Assembly: GCA_030040015.1 (NCBI GenBank)
Contig: JASHUM010000004.1
Location: forward strand, 1 to 41,011
Source of the DNA: Acidimicrobiales bacterium
GTDB lineage: Bacteria > Actinomycetota > Acidimicrobiia > Acidimicrobiales > UBA8190
Length of the DNA stretch: 41,011 bases
Direction of reading: 5' to 3'
Notes under the pieces: generated by a model
Told to the model about the DNA's origin: nothing
The model's input: only the letters and a program-made list of their open reading frames with translations
Database searches by the model: none
Position numbers and translations under genes: made by a program
Shown: positions 22,899 to 31,322 of the stretch, piece by piece
How positions within the stretch are numbered: the stretch's first letter is position 1
How the letters are laid out: the number at the start of each line of letters is the position of its first letter

Positions 22899-25238
22899 TC
22901 ATTCGAGCACCCCCGCCTCGGCCAGCCGTTGCTGCTCAGCCGGGCTGACCCCGAGGATCTCGCCCAGGACGAAGGAGTTGTGCTCGCCCAGGGTGGGGCT
23001 CGTACGGGGGTAGCCCGCCTCGGCGTCGGAGAGCCGGAAGCCGTTGCGCTCGTATCCGCACTCGCCCATGCACGGGTGCTCCAGGGTGACGAAGTGACCT
23101 CGGTGGTGCAGCTGCGGGTCCACTGAAGCGTCACCGAGATCGGCGACCGGCACCGCCTCGATGGCGTCGGCCTGCAGGGTCTCGGCCACCTCGAGGGGGC
23201 TGCGCCCGCTGGTCCACGCCGAGACAAGTGCCTCGACTTCGTCCTGGTGGGAGAGCCGGTCCTCGACCCGTGCGAAGCGGGAGGCGAGGTCGTCGCCGAG
23301 GCCCATGACCTTGGCCAGGGCCAGCCAGTCCTCGTCGTCCCAGCAGGCGACGGCCACCCAGCGGTCCTCACCGGCACACGGGAACGCACCATGGGGTGCC
23401 CAGCGCACCGACCGGTTCCCCATGCGGGTCTCGACGTGGTCGTTCACGACGTAGTCGAGGAGCCAGGGCGTGAGCGAGAAGACGGCGGCCTCGACCTGAG
23501 CCACGTCGAGGTGGACGCCTTTGCCGGTTCGCCGGTGGTAGAGGAGCCCGGCTGCCAAGGCGCTGGCGACGAAGCGCGGGGCGAGGGAGTCGGTGATGGT
23601 GCCGTAGGGCCCGACCGGCTCTCGGTCGGGCCAACCGGTGAGGAAGTTGTAGCCGCCGAGGGCCGAGCCCTGACCACCGAAGCCCGGGTAGTCCTTGTAC
23701 GGCCCGGTTTGTCCCTGCAGGCAGGAGCTCACCATGACGAGGTCGGGCTTCTCGCCGGCCATGGTGGCGTAGTCGAGCCCGAACCTGCGCATGGCCCGGG
23801 GGGCGAAGTTCTCGGCCACGGCGTCGGCCCAGTGCACCAGGCGCTTGGCCAGGGCCAGGCCCTCAGGGTGCTTCAGGTTGAGCGTCACGCCGAGCTTGCC
23901 CACGTTCACGGAGTCGAACATGTCCGATCCCTCGAGGCCGCAGGGATTGGCGTTACCGTAGGTGCGCAGGAAGTCGGGCCGCGAGCGCGACTCCACCCGG
24001 ATGACCGTGGCACCGTGCTCGGCGAAGTAGCGCACGGCGATCGGGCCGGCCGCCCCCGTGCCGAACTCGATGATGCGCGTGCCCTCCCAGGCACCCCGAC
24101 GGCTCCCCTCGGGTGCTCTCGTCCGCCGTGGCTGGGCCGGCCATGCCGGACGTTCGCGTTCTGCCCCGCCGCTCGGACCGGGTCGTATCACGGTGTCGTC
24201 CGGACTGGTGGTGATGACGAAGGAGCGGGGGAACGACGCGACGTCGCCCATGGAGACGAAGAACTCCCGGGCGGCGAGCTGGCTGCTCTCGAGCAGTTGG
24301 GAGGGCGAGTTGGCCGGCGCCAGCATGAGGTTGGTGGCGCAGGCGATCTCGTAGAGCTCGGACATGGTGTGACGCCGGAAGTACTCCCCGACCGGCGTCG
24401 AGATGGCGTCGAGCTCGTCGGCCGAGAGCACGTTGTGGTCGTAGGTGGCCCAGTCCCGTGCCGTGAGTGCCGGGGCCTCGATCCCTTCCTCGGTCACCAG
24501 CCGGGTGATGGTTTGCATGTTCGCCACCCGGGCCTTCCCGCCCCGCAGGCCGAAGGAGACGAAGCCGTCGGCGCACGGCCAGATCTCGCGGGTCACGCCG
24601 ACGTTCGCTCCCGAGCGCTTGCCCCGGTTCTTGGTGCGGGCGAAGCGCCCGACGTGCCCCATCGAGGCGATCATCACCGCCTCCTGGACCGACACGTCCA
24701 CCAACTGGGGACGCCCCGAGGCCAGGGCGCTCAAGGCGGCGACCGCTGCTTCGGGGCCGACGTGTGCCCAGGCGGTGGGCTCGGTGCAGCGCACCGGGGC
24801 GCGGTCGGGGTCCCCGGTGCAGTACATGTTCCCGGTGGAGGCCATGATCCCGAGGTCCGACGCCTTCCAGCCGCAGCGCGGTCCGTCGACGCCGAAGGGG
24901 GTGACGAGGACCCAGCTCGCCCACGGGGCTCGTGCCGGGTCGATCTCGAGCGCACCCGGCCAACCCGGGGTGGCGACGACCACGTCCGCCCCGGCGAGCA
25001 AGTGGTCGACTCGTGGATCGTCCGGTGCCTCCGCCTCGAACAGGCGCTTCCCGGCGCTCCAGGCGGTGCGCCGCAGCGACCCGTCCGGTCCCAGAGGCGG
25101 CAGGGCCGCCAACGGGTCGGCCCCGGCCACCACCCGCACCACGTCGGCGCCCAGGTCAGCCAGGATGCGACCGGTCATGGCCGCCGGCTCGCCGGCCAGG
25201 TCCACCACCCGCACGCCGCCGAGGAGGGTCTCGCTCAT
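22899..25238 (-). CDS. Tandem class III CoA-transferase (CaiB/BaiF), double length
   Basis: A 779-residue fusion of two class III CoA-transferase domains; single-domain members have about 400 residues. The C-terminal unit (about 380-779) is complete: NVGKLGVTLNLKHPEG, ADAVAENFAPRAMRRFGLDY, and ITDSLAPRF with the probable catalytic Asp550 ahead of RRTGKGVHLDVAQVEA. The N-terminal unit (about 1-370) keeps GVRVVDLAGEPAAMTGRILADLGADV and VDVSVQEAV, but by my alignment the catalytic Asp position is Glu153 (CTEPTAW) and the CoA-contact segment is eroded. The enzyme would move CoA between acids, activating a pathway carboxylate without ATP. The start is ATG at 25238, 28 bp after the thiolase stop. 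It is the third gene of the DUF35-thiolase-transferase operon. Confidence 0.9.
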   Translation of the reverse strand: MSETLLGGVRVVDLAGEPAAMTGRILADLGADVVRVVAGADPLAALPPLGPDGSLRRTAWSAGKRLFEAEAPDDPRVDHLLAGADVVVATPGWPGALEIDPARAPWASWVLVTPFGVDGPRCGWKASDLGIMASTGNMYCTGDPDRAPVRCTEPTAWAHVGPEAAVAALSALASGRPQLVDVSVQEAVMIASMGHVGRFARTKNRGKRSGANVGVTREIWPCADGFVSFGLRGGKARVANMQTITRLVTEEGIEAPALTARDWATYDHNVLSADELDAISTPVGEYFRRHTMSELYEIACATNLMLAPANSPSQLLESSQLAAREFFVSMGDVASFPRSFVITTSPDDTVIRPGPSGGAERERPAWPAQPRRTRAPEGSRRGAWEGTRIIEFGTGAAGPIAVRYFAEHGATVIRVESRSRPDFLRTYGNANPCGLEGSDMFDSVNVGKLGVTLNLKHPEGLALAKRLVHWADAVAENFAPRAMRRFGLDYATMAGEKPDLVMVSSCLQGQTGPYKDYPGFGGQGSALGGYNFLTGWPDREPVGPYGTITDSLAPRFVASALAAGLLYHRRTGKGVHLDVAQVEAAVFSLTPWLLDYVVNDHVETRMGNRSVRWAPHGAFPCAGEDRWVAVACWDDEDWLALAKVMGLGDDLASRFARVEDRLSHQDEVEALVSAWTSGRSPLEVAETLQADAIEAVPVADLGDASVDPQLHHRGHFVTLEHPCMGECGYERNGFRLSDAEAGYPRTSPTLGEHNSFVLGEILGVSPAEQQRLAEAGVLE

Positions 25239-25266
25239 CCCCCCGAGCTCCGTGGTGTCGCCCCGG

Positions 25267-26472
25267 TCAGGAGGCGGCGCGCTCGAGGACGTGCACGCCG
25301 CAGGCCGACCCCAGACCGATCACGTGGGCGAGGCCCACCTTGGCGTTGTCGATCTGACGGTCGCCGGCCTCGCCGCGCAGGTGGGTGGCCACCTCGTACA
25401 GGTTGGCCACGCCGGTGGCGCCGATGGGATGGCCCTTGGAGATGAGCCCGCCCGACACGTTCACCGGCGTCTTCCCGTCGCGCCAGGGGCCGCGCCGGTC
25501 GATGAAGTCGCCCGCTCCACCCGGCTCGCACAGCGACAGGTTCTCGTAGTGGATGAGCTCGGCGGTGGCGAAGCAGTCGTGCAGCTCGACCAGGTCCAGG
25601 TCCTCGGGCCCGACCCCGGCCTGCTCGTACGCCTGGGCGGCGGCCAGCTTGGTCAACGTGCTCACGTCGGGTTGGGCGGAGTCGGACTCCACGTACGGGT
25701 CCGAGGTGAGCACCGAGGCGGACACCTTGACGGCCCGCCGCCGCACGTCGGGTCCCAGTGTCTTCAACTTGGCGTCCGAGCACAGGACCACGGCAGCTGC
25801 CCCGTCCCCCGTGGGGCAGCACATGAGCAGCGTGTTGGGATAGGCGACCATGTCCGCCCCCATGACCTCCTCGAGGGAGAAGGCCTTCTGGTACTGGGCC
25901 AGGGGGTTGAGCGCCGAGTGGGCATGGTTCTTCTCCGCCACCTTGGCGAACTGCTCGAATCCGACGCCGTCGTGGCGTGACGCGTACTCCATACCGGCCT
26001 GGGCGAAGACGCCGGGCATGAGCCCGGTGCCCAGGATGCCCTCGACCGGCATCACCGAGCCGTAACGGCCCGAGGGCGTGTAGCCGGTGGGCTTGGACCT
26101 GGCCTGGCCGGCGGGTCCGAGCAGCCCGGCCTTGCCCATCTGCTCCACGCCCACGGCGAGCCCGAGATCGGCTTCCCCCGCCTTGATGGCGAGCATGGTG
26201 CTCCGCACCGCTGTCGCCCCGGTGGCACAGGCGTTGGACACGTTGAAGACGGGGATGCCGGTCTGACCGATCTGCTTCTGGAGGCGCTGGCCGAGCATGG
26301 CGTTGGCCTCGAGCAGGCACCCGACGGCGAGCACGCCCATGTCCTGCATGGTCAGGTCGGCGTCCCCGAGGGCGCCCAGGGCTGCCTCGCTGGCCAGGTC
26401 GACGGTGTCCTTGTCCGGGTAGCGCCCGAACTTCGTCATCGCCGTTCCGACGATCCACACGTTCTCGGACAT
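25267..26472 (-). CDS. SCP2-type thiolase (acetyl-CoA acetyltransferase family)
   Basis: A 401-residue thiolase with an intact active site: nucleophile Cys82 in NACATGATAVRS, HDCFATAE, CPTGDGAAAVVLC and GGLISKGHPIGATG with its histidine. It should cleave a 3-oxoacyl-CoA, the last step of a beta-oxidation round. It is the only one of the three thiolase-fold proteins here that keeps both Cys and the GHPxGATG loop. The start is ATG at 26472, with GAGGAG about 9 bases upstream. The DUF35 protein gene ends 24 bp before it. SCP2 thiolases of this type commonly work in a complex with such OB-fold/zinc-ribbon partners, so the two probably associate. Confidence 0.92.
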   Translation of the reverse strand: MSENVWIVGTAMTKFGRYPDKDTVDLASEAALGALGDADLTMQDMGVLAVGCLLEANAMLGQRLQKQIGQTGIPVFNVSNACATGATAVRSTMLAIKAGEADLGLAVGVEQMGKAGLLGPAGQARSKPTGYTPSGRYGSVMPVEGILGTGLMPGVFAQAGMEYASRHDGVGFEQFAKVAEKNHAHSALNPLAQYQKAFSLEEVMGADMVAYPNTLLMCCPTGDGAAAVVLCSDAKLKTLGPDVRRRAVKVSASVLTSDPYVESDSAQPDVSTLTKLAAAQAYEQAGVGPEDLDLVELHDCFATAELIHYENLSLCEPGGAGDFIDRRGPWRDGKTPVNVSGGLISKGHPIGATGVANLYEVATHLRGEAGDRQIDNAKVGLAHVIGLGSACGVHVLERAAS

Positions 26473-26496
26473 GTCGTGTCTCCTCGCGTTCGCTCG

Positions 26497-26907
26497 TCAG
26501 GCCGGGGCGAAGCCGAAGGCGACCGCCTCGGTTCCCTCCTCGTCCCTGCCGCAGGGGAAGGTGGTCAGCTTGACCCGCATGCCGAGCTCGATCTTCTCGG
26601 GGTCGGCACCGGCGTCGACCAAGTTGGCCTTCACCACCCCGCCGCCGTCGAGCTCGACCACGCTCGAGACATACGGAACGGGGACGTTGGGTGCGGCCCG
26701 GTGGATGATGGTGAAGGAGCGCACCACACCGGTCTTCTCGAGCGTCTTGCGCTCGAACTCGAGCTCTCCGCACCGTGCGCAGGCGTTGCGACGGTCGAAG
26801 TACAGCGCGCCGCAGGACCGGCAGGTGTTGGCCACCAGGTGGGGATCGTCGCCGAGGACGAGGTAGTCGACCACGGGAATTCGCTTGTCGGCGGCGGTTT
26901 CCGTCAC
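26497..26907 (-). CDS. DUF35 zinc-ribbon/OB-fold protein, thiolase partner
   Basis: A 136-residue protein with a rubredoxin-like zinc ribbon (Cys29-x2-Cys32, Cys43-x2-Cys46) followed by an OB-fold (VRSFTIIHRA ... YVSSVVELDGGG ... IELGMRVKLTTF). Such proteins bind acyl-CoA substrates and pair with thiolase-like enzymes, and the thiolase gene follows by 24 bp. The start is GTG at 26907. TAGCGT (26916-26921) lies eight bases upstream, so the message is probably leaderless. It is divergent from the crotonase gene across an operator-bearing region. It is related in layout to the second DUF35 protein at 35969-36421. Confidence 0.9.
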   Translation of the reverse strand: MTETAADKRIPVVDYLVLGDDPHLVANTCRSCGALYFDRRNACARCGELEFERKTLEKTGVVRSFTIIHRAAPNVPVPYVSSVVELDGGGVVKANLVDAGADPEKIELGMRVKLTTFPCGRDEEGTEAVAFGFAPA

Positions 26908-26915
26908 AGCCGCAG

Positions 26916-26921
26916 ACGCTA
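26916..26921 (-). promoter_or_regulatory. -10 candidate TAGCGT for the DUF35-thiolase-CoA-transferase operon
   Basis: On the minus strand TAGCGT ends eight bases before the GTG at 26907. A -35 at 17-18 bases spacing would fall at 26939-26945, on the edge of the operator at 26941-26956. Confidence 0.5.
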
Positions 26922-26940
26922 CTCCCGGCCTGTCGGCAAG

Positions 26941-26956
26941 GTGACATCCGCGTCAG
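26941..26956. promoter_or_regulatory. Operator copy 4, between divergent DUF35 operon and crotonase gene
   Basis: GTGAC-ATCCGC-GTCAG: the TGAC-N6-GTCA core is perfect and only the outermost base differs from the other copies. It covers the predicted -35 of the DUF35 operon and lies 37 bp upstream of the preferred crotonase start. Confidence 0.8.
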
Positions 26957-26992
26957 CACGGTGCCATGCTGCGGACGACCGAGGAGGACGAG

Positions 26993-27823
26993 GTGTCGGA
27001 CAAGCCGCTCGACGAGCAGGTGCTGCACCGGGTGGAGGACCGGGTGGCGTGGATCACGCTCAACCGGCCCGAGGTGCGCAACGCCATGACCCCCGACCAG
27101 CGCAACCGGGTCATCTCGTTGCTCGAGGACGCCAGTGCCGACCTCGGCATCGGCGCCGTGGTGATCGGCGCCACCGGCGAGGGCTTCTGCACCGGCGCCG
27201 ACCTGCGGGCCGGGCGTGACCGCCAGCCACCCCCCAAGCCCGAGGGCGCGCCCGAGCGCATCATGGGCGAGGCGGCGCGCATGATCCGCCGCGGCGCCCA
27301 GCGGCTCGTCGGCGCCGTCCTCGACTGCGAGAAGCCGGTGATCGCCGCCGTGAACGGCACCGCCGCCGGCATCGGGGCACATCTGGCCTTCTCGTGCGAC
27401 CTGGTGGTGGCCGCCGAGGAGGCGCGCTTCATCGAGGTGTTCGTCCGCCGGGGCATCTCCCCCGACGGCGGTGGCGCCTACCTGCTTCCCCGCCTGGTCG
27501 GACTGCAGAGGGCCAAGGAGCTCGTGTTCTTCGGTGACGAACTCCCCGCCGCCGAGGCCGAACGACTGGGGCTGGTCAACAAGGTGGTGCCCCGGGCCGA
27601 GCTCGAACGGGCGGCAGCCGAGATCGCCGGGCGTCTCGCCAGCGGGCCGACCAAGGCCCTCGGCATGGCCAAGTGGCTGCTCAACCGGTCCCTCGACTCG
27701 GACCGGGCCACCGCCTTCGACGAGGAGGCCTGGGCCCAGGAGCTGGTGGTGGGCACCGCCGACTCCCGGGAGGGCATCGCCTCGTTCGTCGAGCGCCGGG
27801 AGCCGGACTTCCGAGGCTTCTGA
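26993..27823 (+). CDS. Crotonase (enoyl-CoA hydratase/isomerase) family protein with altered active site
   Basis: A 276-residue crotonase-fold protein acting on an acyl-CoA. The oxyanion-hole segments are recognisable: GATGEGFCTGADLRAG (about 59-74) and AVNGTAAGIGAHLAFSCDL (about 119-137). Aligned with rat mitochondrial enoyl-CoA hydratase, the two catalytic glutamates (144 and 164) correspond to His130 and Phe150. Simple hydration is therefore doubtful; an isomerase, hydrolase or C-C lyase is more likely. I prefer GTG at 26993, with GAGGAGG at 26981-26987, over the ATG at 26966, which would add nine residues and sit only nine bases from the operator. The gene is monocistronic or leads into the next unit, whose operator starts 55 bp downstream. 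Confidence 0.87.
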   Translation: MSDKPLDEQVLHRVEDRVAWITLNRPEVRNAMTPDQRNRVISLLEDASADLGIGAVVIGATGEGFCTGADLRAGRDRQPPPKPEGAPERIMGEAARMIRRGAQRLVGAVLDCEKPVIAAVNGTAAGIGAHLAFSCDLVVAAEEARFIEVFVRRGISPDGGGAYLLPRLVGLQRAKELVFFGDELPAAEAERLGLVNKVVPRAELERAAAEIAGRLASGPTKALGMAKWLLNRSLDSDRATAFDEEAWAQELVVGTADSREGIASFVERREPDFRGF

Positions 27824-27878
27824 ATCCGGGAATGGGCCTGGCCAGGGCGCCTTTCGCCCGCTACCACGCCGCAGTAAT

Positions 27879-27894
27879 CTGACACGGAAGTCAG
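27879..27894. promoter_or_regulatory. Operator copy 5, upstream of amidohydrolase-SDR-dehydrogenase operon
   Basis: A perfect CTGAC/GTCAG dyad with core ACGGAA, 63 bp before the ATG at 27958. TAATCT (27875-27880) overlaps its left edge and could be the -10 element, giving a leadered message that uses the strong GAGGAGG site before 27958. Confidence 0.8.
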
Positions 27895-27957
27895 AGAACT
27901 CCGGGGACCGCGTCGCGCCCCGGTGCGACCGCCCGGGGCGGACCTCGAGGAGGTGTC

Positions 27958-29106
27958 ATGGCACGCCAGTACCGGCTCATCTCGGCAGACGGCCACGTCG
28001 TCGAGCCGCCCGACCTGTGGACGAAGCACCTGCCCAAGAGGTTCCACGACCGGGCGCCCAGGCTGGTGAAGGACCCCAAGGGCGGAGACGCCTGGGAGCT
28101 GGTGCCGGGCACCGCGCCCATGCCCCTCGGGCTGGTGACGAACGCCGGCAGGTTCGGCAAGCGTTACGAGGAGCTCGAGTGGTACGGGTCCACCTACGAC
28201 TCCATCCTTCGAGGGTCGTTCGAAGGCAAGGCCCGGGTCGTGGAGCAGGATGTCGACGGAGTGGACGCCGAGGTGCTCTTTCCGTCCCAGCGGACCATGG
28301 GTGCTTTCATGGCCCAGGAGGACGACGACTATCACCTGGCCGGTCTCGAGGCCTACAACACCTGGATGCACGACGAGTTCATGGCGGCGGCGCCCGAGCG
28401 CCTGATCGGCCTGGCCCAGATGCCCGGCGTCGACGTCAAGACGTCGGTGAAGTGGCTGCGTGACGCCAAGAGCGCGGGGTACAAGGGGGTCATCATCTCG
28501 GCCTACCCGTCGGGGAACGCCGAGCTGTCCGAAGAGGACGATGCCTTCTGGGAGGCGGCCGAGGAGGAGCAGCTGCCCGTCCACATCCACAGCGGGCTTC
28601 GCCAGGCGGGCAAGCGCACCGCCGGCTCGTTCAAGAAGGCGGCGGCCTCCGCCGGCAGGGAGATCGGCCTGGCCGAGATGGGCGGGCCGGTCGGTGACGC
28701 CTCACAGTTCATGTCGAAGTTCATCTACTCCGGCATCTACGACCGCTTCCCCGGGCTCCAAACGGTGGCCGTGGAGTGCGGGGCGGGTTGGGTGCCGCAT
28801 TTCCTCGAGCACATGGACGACCACTACTGGCGCAACCGCACGTGGACGAAGACGACCTTGAAGCTGCTGCCGAGCGAGTACTTCCGTCGCAACTGGAAGG
28901 TGACCTTCATCCGGGAGCCCTTCGCCGTCGCCGTGCGGCACTGGATCGGCGTGGACAACATGATGTGGTCGACCGACTACCCCCATCATCGTCACGACTG
29001 GCCCTACAGCCGCCGCATCGTCGAGGAGTCGATGGGCGGGGTACCCGACGCCGAGCGGCGCCGAATGGTCTGCGACAACGCCCGGGAGCTCTACCACTTG
29101 GCCTGA
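27958..29106 (+). CDS. Amidohydrolase_2 family metal-dependent hydrolase
   Basis: A 382-residue amidohydrolase_2 protein. The metal motif is ISADGHVVEPPDLW (DxH), a later strand has LPVHIHSG, and the C-terminal motif is WSTDYPHHRHDWP. It shares the ADGHVVEPP and DYPHH signatures with the protein at 38058-39188 and is more distant from the 427- and 401-residue pair. It is the first gene of an operon that continues through an SDR, an acyl-CoA dehydrogenase and another SDR. The start is ATG at 27958 with an excellent ribosome-binding site (GAGGAGGTG) about 5 bases upstream. An operator controls the promoter. The reaction is not determinable; hydrolysis or decarboxylation of a ring-fission acid is typical of the superfamily. 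Confidence 0.88.
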   Translation: MARQYRLISADGHVVEPPDLWTKHLPKRFHDRAPRLVKDPKGGDAWELVPGTAPMPLGLVTNAGRFGKRYEELEWYGSTYDSILRGSFEGKARVVEQDVDGVDAEVLFPSQRTMGAFMAQEDDDYHLAGLEAYNTWMHDEFMAAAPERLIGLAQMPGVDVKTSVKWLRDAKSAGYKGVIISAYPSGNAELSEEDDAFWEAAEEEQLPVHIHSGLRQAGKRTAGSFKKAAASAGREIGLAEMGGPVGDASQFMSKFIYSGIYDRFPGLQTVAVECGAGWVPHFLEHMDDHYWRNRTWTKTTLKLLPSEYFRRNWKVTFIREPFAVAVRHWIGVDNMMWSTDYPHHRHDWPYSRRIVEESMGGVPDAERRRMVCDNARELYHLA

Positions 29107-29165
29107 GTCGTCGCCGGCTCACGGTCCCGTCCGTGCTGATCATCTGACGAGGAGAGGAACACGAG

Positions 29166-30092
29166 ATGGGACTGCTCGACGGGAAGGTGGCCATCGTGAC
29201 CGGTGCCGGGCACGGCATCGGTCGGGGCGAGGCGCTGGAGCTGGCTCGCCAAGGGGCGGCGGTGGTGGTGAACGACGTGGGCGGGTCGGTCCACGGCGAG
29301 GGATCCGACAAGCGGGCTGCCGAGGGGGTGGCCGAGGTCATCAAGGGGGCCGGCGGCCGGGCCACAGCGAACTTCGACGACGTCGCCGACTGGTCCGGCG
29401 CCCAGCGCATGGTGCGCCAGGCAGTGGAGGAGTTCGGGAAGCTCGACGTAGTGGTGAACAACGCCGGCATCGTCCGTGACGCCATGCTCTTCTCCATGTC
29501 GGAGGGGGACTTCGACGCTGTGGTGCGGGTGCACCTGAAGGGCACGTTCGCCGTCACCCACCACGCCGCCAACTACTGGCGCGACGAGTCCAAGGCCGGA
29601 CGCCAGCCCCGCGCCGCCATCGTCAACACGGTGTCGTCCGCCGGTCTCCAGGGCAACGTGGGCCAGGCCAACTACGGAGCAGCCAAGGCCGGCATCGCGG
29701 CTCTCACCGTGATCTCCAGCCTGGAGCTGGCTCGCTACGGGGTCCGGGCCAACGCCGTCGCCCCCGGTGGCATGACCCGGATCACCGCCACGCTGCGCAA
29801 GGACGCCGAGGTCAAGGAGCCCGACGAGCTCGAGGGCGCCGACTACGACCACATGAACCCGGCCAACTCGGCGCCGATGGTCGCCTGGCTCGCCTCCGAC
29901 GACGCGCTGCACGTGACCGGACAGGTGTTCCGGGCCGTCGGGCACCGCATCACCCACTACCAGCCCTGGACCCTGGGGCCGACGGTGGAGACCAAGGGCG
30001 GCCCGGCCCGCTGGGAGGCTTCCGACATCGGCCCGGCCGTCAACGCGTTCATCTTCGGGTCGCGCGCCCCGGGCCTGCAGATCGGCGGCTGA
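29166..30092 (+). CDS. Short-chain dehydrogenase/reductase, 3-hydroxyacyl-CoA/17beta-HSD4-like
   Basis: A 308-residue classical SDR. The TGAGHGIG loop (12-19), NNAG (98-101), catalytic Ser157/158 and Tyr170-x3-Lys174 are present, and Asp37 after the second strand suggests NAD use. The insertion VGGSVHGEGSDKRAAEGVAEVIKG after that strand is typical of the (3R)-hydroxyacyl-CoA dehydrogenase domain of the multifunctional type 2 (HSD17B4) group. Oxidation of a 3-hydroxyacyl-CoA is therefore a good guess. An extended C-terminus (about 255-308) goes beyond a minimal SDR. The start is ATG at 29166 with GAGGAG upstream, 59 bp after the amidohydrolase stop. Confidence 0.9.
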   Translation: MGLLDGKVAIVTGAGHGIGRGEALELARQGAAVVVNDVGGSVHGEGSDKRAAEGVAEVIKGAGGRATANFDDVADWSGAQRMVRQAVEEFGKLDVVVNNAGIVRDAMLFSMSEGDFDAVVRVHLKGTFAVTHHAANYWRDESKAGRQPRAAIVNTVSSAGLQGNVGQANYGAAKAGIAALTVISSLELARYGVRANAVAPGGMTRITATLRKDAEVKEPDELEGADYDHMNPANSAPMVAWLASDDALHVTGQVFRAVGHRITHYQPWTLGPTVETKGGPARWEASDIGPAVNAFIFGSRAPGLQIGG

Positions 30093-30151
30093 CGCCCGGC
30101 GTGGACCGACGCAGAGCCGACGTCGAGAAGCTCGATCGGAATCTGTGGTCG

Positions 30152-30157
30152 TACGCT
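30152..30157 (+). promoter_or_regulatory. -10 candidate TACGCT before the acyl-CoA dehydrogenase gene
   Basis: TACGCT ends eight bases before a GTG at 30166, the same spacing seen at the leaderless genes in this window. It may be an internal promoter feeding the acyl-CoA dehydrogenase-SDR pair. No CTGAC operator is near it. Confidence 0.3.
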
Positions 30158-30165
30158 CGAGGGGC

Positions 30166-30210
30166 GTGCTGTGCGTCGACTCTGGTGGTGATGCGTGGAT
30201 CTTGAGCTGA
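30166..30210 (+). CDS. Possible 14-codon leaderless upstream ORF
   Basis: GTG at 30166 opens a 14-codon frame (VLCVDSGGDAWILS) that ends with TGA at 30208-30210, 13 bases inside the acyl-CoA dehydrogenase gene, which starts at GTG 30195 in another frame. It starts eight bases after a TACGCT -10 candidate. Translation of this frame could couple to, or limit, initiation at 30195. It may equally be chance; the only support is position. Confidence 0.22.
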   Translation: MLCVDSGGDAWILS

Positions 30211-31322
30211 GCGCCGAGCAAGAGGACCTGGCCGCTTCGGCGCGTCAGTTCCTCGCCGCCGAGTGCCCCATGGCCCTGGTGCGGCGGGTGGTGGAGGAGG
30301 GCAAGGAGCCAGACGACCTGTGGTCGGCCATGGTGGCACTCGACTGGCCCGCCATGGCCGCTCCCGAGGCGAACGGCGGGATCGGCTTCGGCCAGGTGGA
30401 GCTGGCCGTGGTGGCCGAGGAGCTCGGGCGGGTCCTCGCCCCGGCGCCGTTCTTGTCGACCGCCACCCAGTTCGTCCCCGCTGTTGTCGAGGCGGCGGGT
30501 CCCGAACAGCTCGACACCTTCGTCGGCGCCGTGGCGAGCGGCGCGGTCGGTACCTTGGCCGTAGCCGAAGCAGGAGGACGTGTCGACGTGGCCGACGTCG
30601 CCGCCACGGCGAGCCCGGTCGACGGGGGGTGGCGGATCGAGGGGGAGAAGCACGACGTGCTCGACGTCGGGCGTGCCGATGAGGTGGTGGTGGCGGCCCG
30701 GTTGCCCGGCACCAGCGGGGAGGAGGGCATCGGGCTGTTCGTCGTGCCCCGGTCCGAGCTCGACGTCCGGCTGGTGCACGCCATCGACGCCACGCGCCAG
30801 GTCGGCACGGCTCGACTCGACGGTGTGGTCGTCCCTGCCGGTCGCGTCCTCGGCGAGCCCGGCGCCATGGGCGAAGTGCTGCGCGCTGTCCTTCAGCGCG
30901 CCACCGCCGCACTGTGCGCCGAGATGGTGGGCACCAGCCAGGCCATCTTCGACATCGTCCTGGCGTATGCCAAGGAACGGGAGCAGTTCGGGGTGAAGAT
31001 CGGCTCCTTCCAGGCCATCAAGCACAAGCTGGCCAACATGTACGTGGCGCTGGAGGCCGCTCGAGCCACCGCCTATTTCGCCGCCGCCGCCATCGACGAG
31101 GACGACGAGCGGCGCCAAGTCGCGGTCTGGATGGCCAAGTCGAGCGCCGGCGACTGCCAGAAGCTCATGGCCCAAGAGGGCATCCAGTGTCTGGGGGGTA
31201 TCGGCTACACCTGGGAGCACGACATGCACTTGTACGTGAAGAGACAGAAGGCGCAGGCGGCGCTGCTCGGATCGGGGGCGGAGCACCGGGCGCGGCTGGC
31301 CGCCCATCTCGGCCTGTCATGA
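30195..31322 (+). CDS. Acyl-CoA dehydrogenase family protein
   Basis: A 375-residue flavoprotein of the acyl-CoA dehydrogenase fold, introducing a double bond into an acyl-CoA. The C-terminal half has the typical YAKEREQFGVKIGSFQAIKHKLANMY segment and GGIGYTWEHDMHLYVKR. The N-terminal half lacks the usual CxGxSEPxAGSD flavin/substrate motif, having LAVAEAGGRVDVADV instead. In actinobacterial steroid catabolism such divergent subunits pair with a second dehydrogenase in alpha2-beta2 enzymes, and the protein at 33246-34448 is a possible partner (inference). The start is GTG at 30195; ATG at 30191 is out of frame. The stop overlaps the next SDR start (ATGA). Confidence 0.88.
   Translation: MDLELSAEQEDLAASARQFLAAECPMALVRRVVEEGKEPDDLWSAMVALDWPAMAAPEANGGIGFGQVELAVVAEELGRVLAPAPFLSTATQFVPAVVEAAGPEQLDTFVGAVASGAVGTLAVAEAGGRVDVADVAATASPVDGGWRIEGEKHDVLDVGRADEVVVAARLPGTSGEEGIGLFVVPRSELDVRLVHAIDATRQVGTARLDGVVVPAGRVLGEPGAMGEVLRAVLQRATAALCAEMVGTSQAIFDIVLAYAKEREQFGVKIGSFQAIKHKLANMYVALEAARATAYFAAAAIDEDDERRQVAVWMAKSSAGDCQKLMAQEGIQCLGGIGYTWEHDMHLYVKRQKAQAALLGSGAEHRARLAAHLGLS

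Noticed and set aside
27845-27859. GGGCG-CCTTT-CGCCC hairpin after the crotonase gene as a terminator
   Set aside because: Only a 5-bp stem with no T-run; too weak to call in GC-rich DNA.
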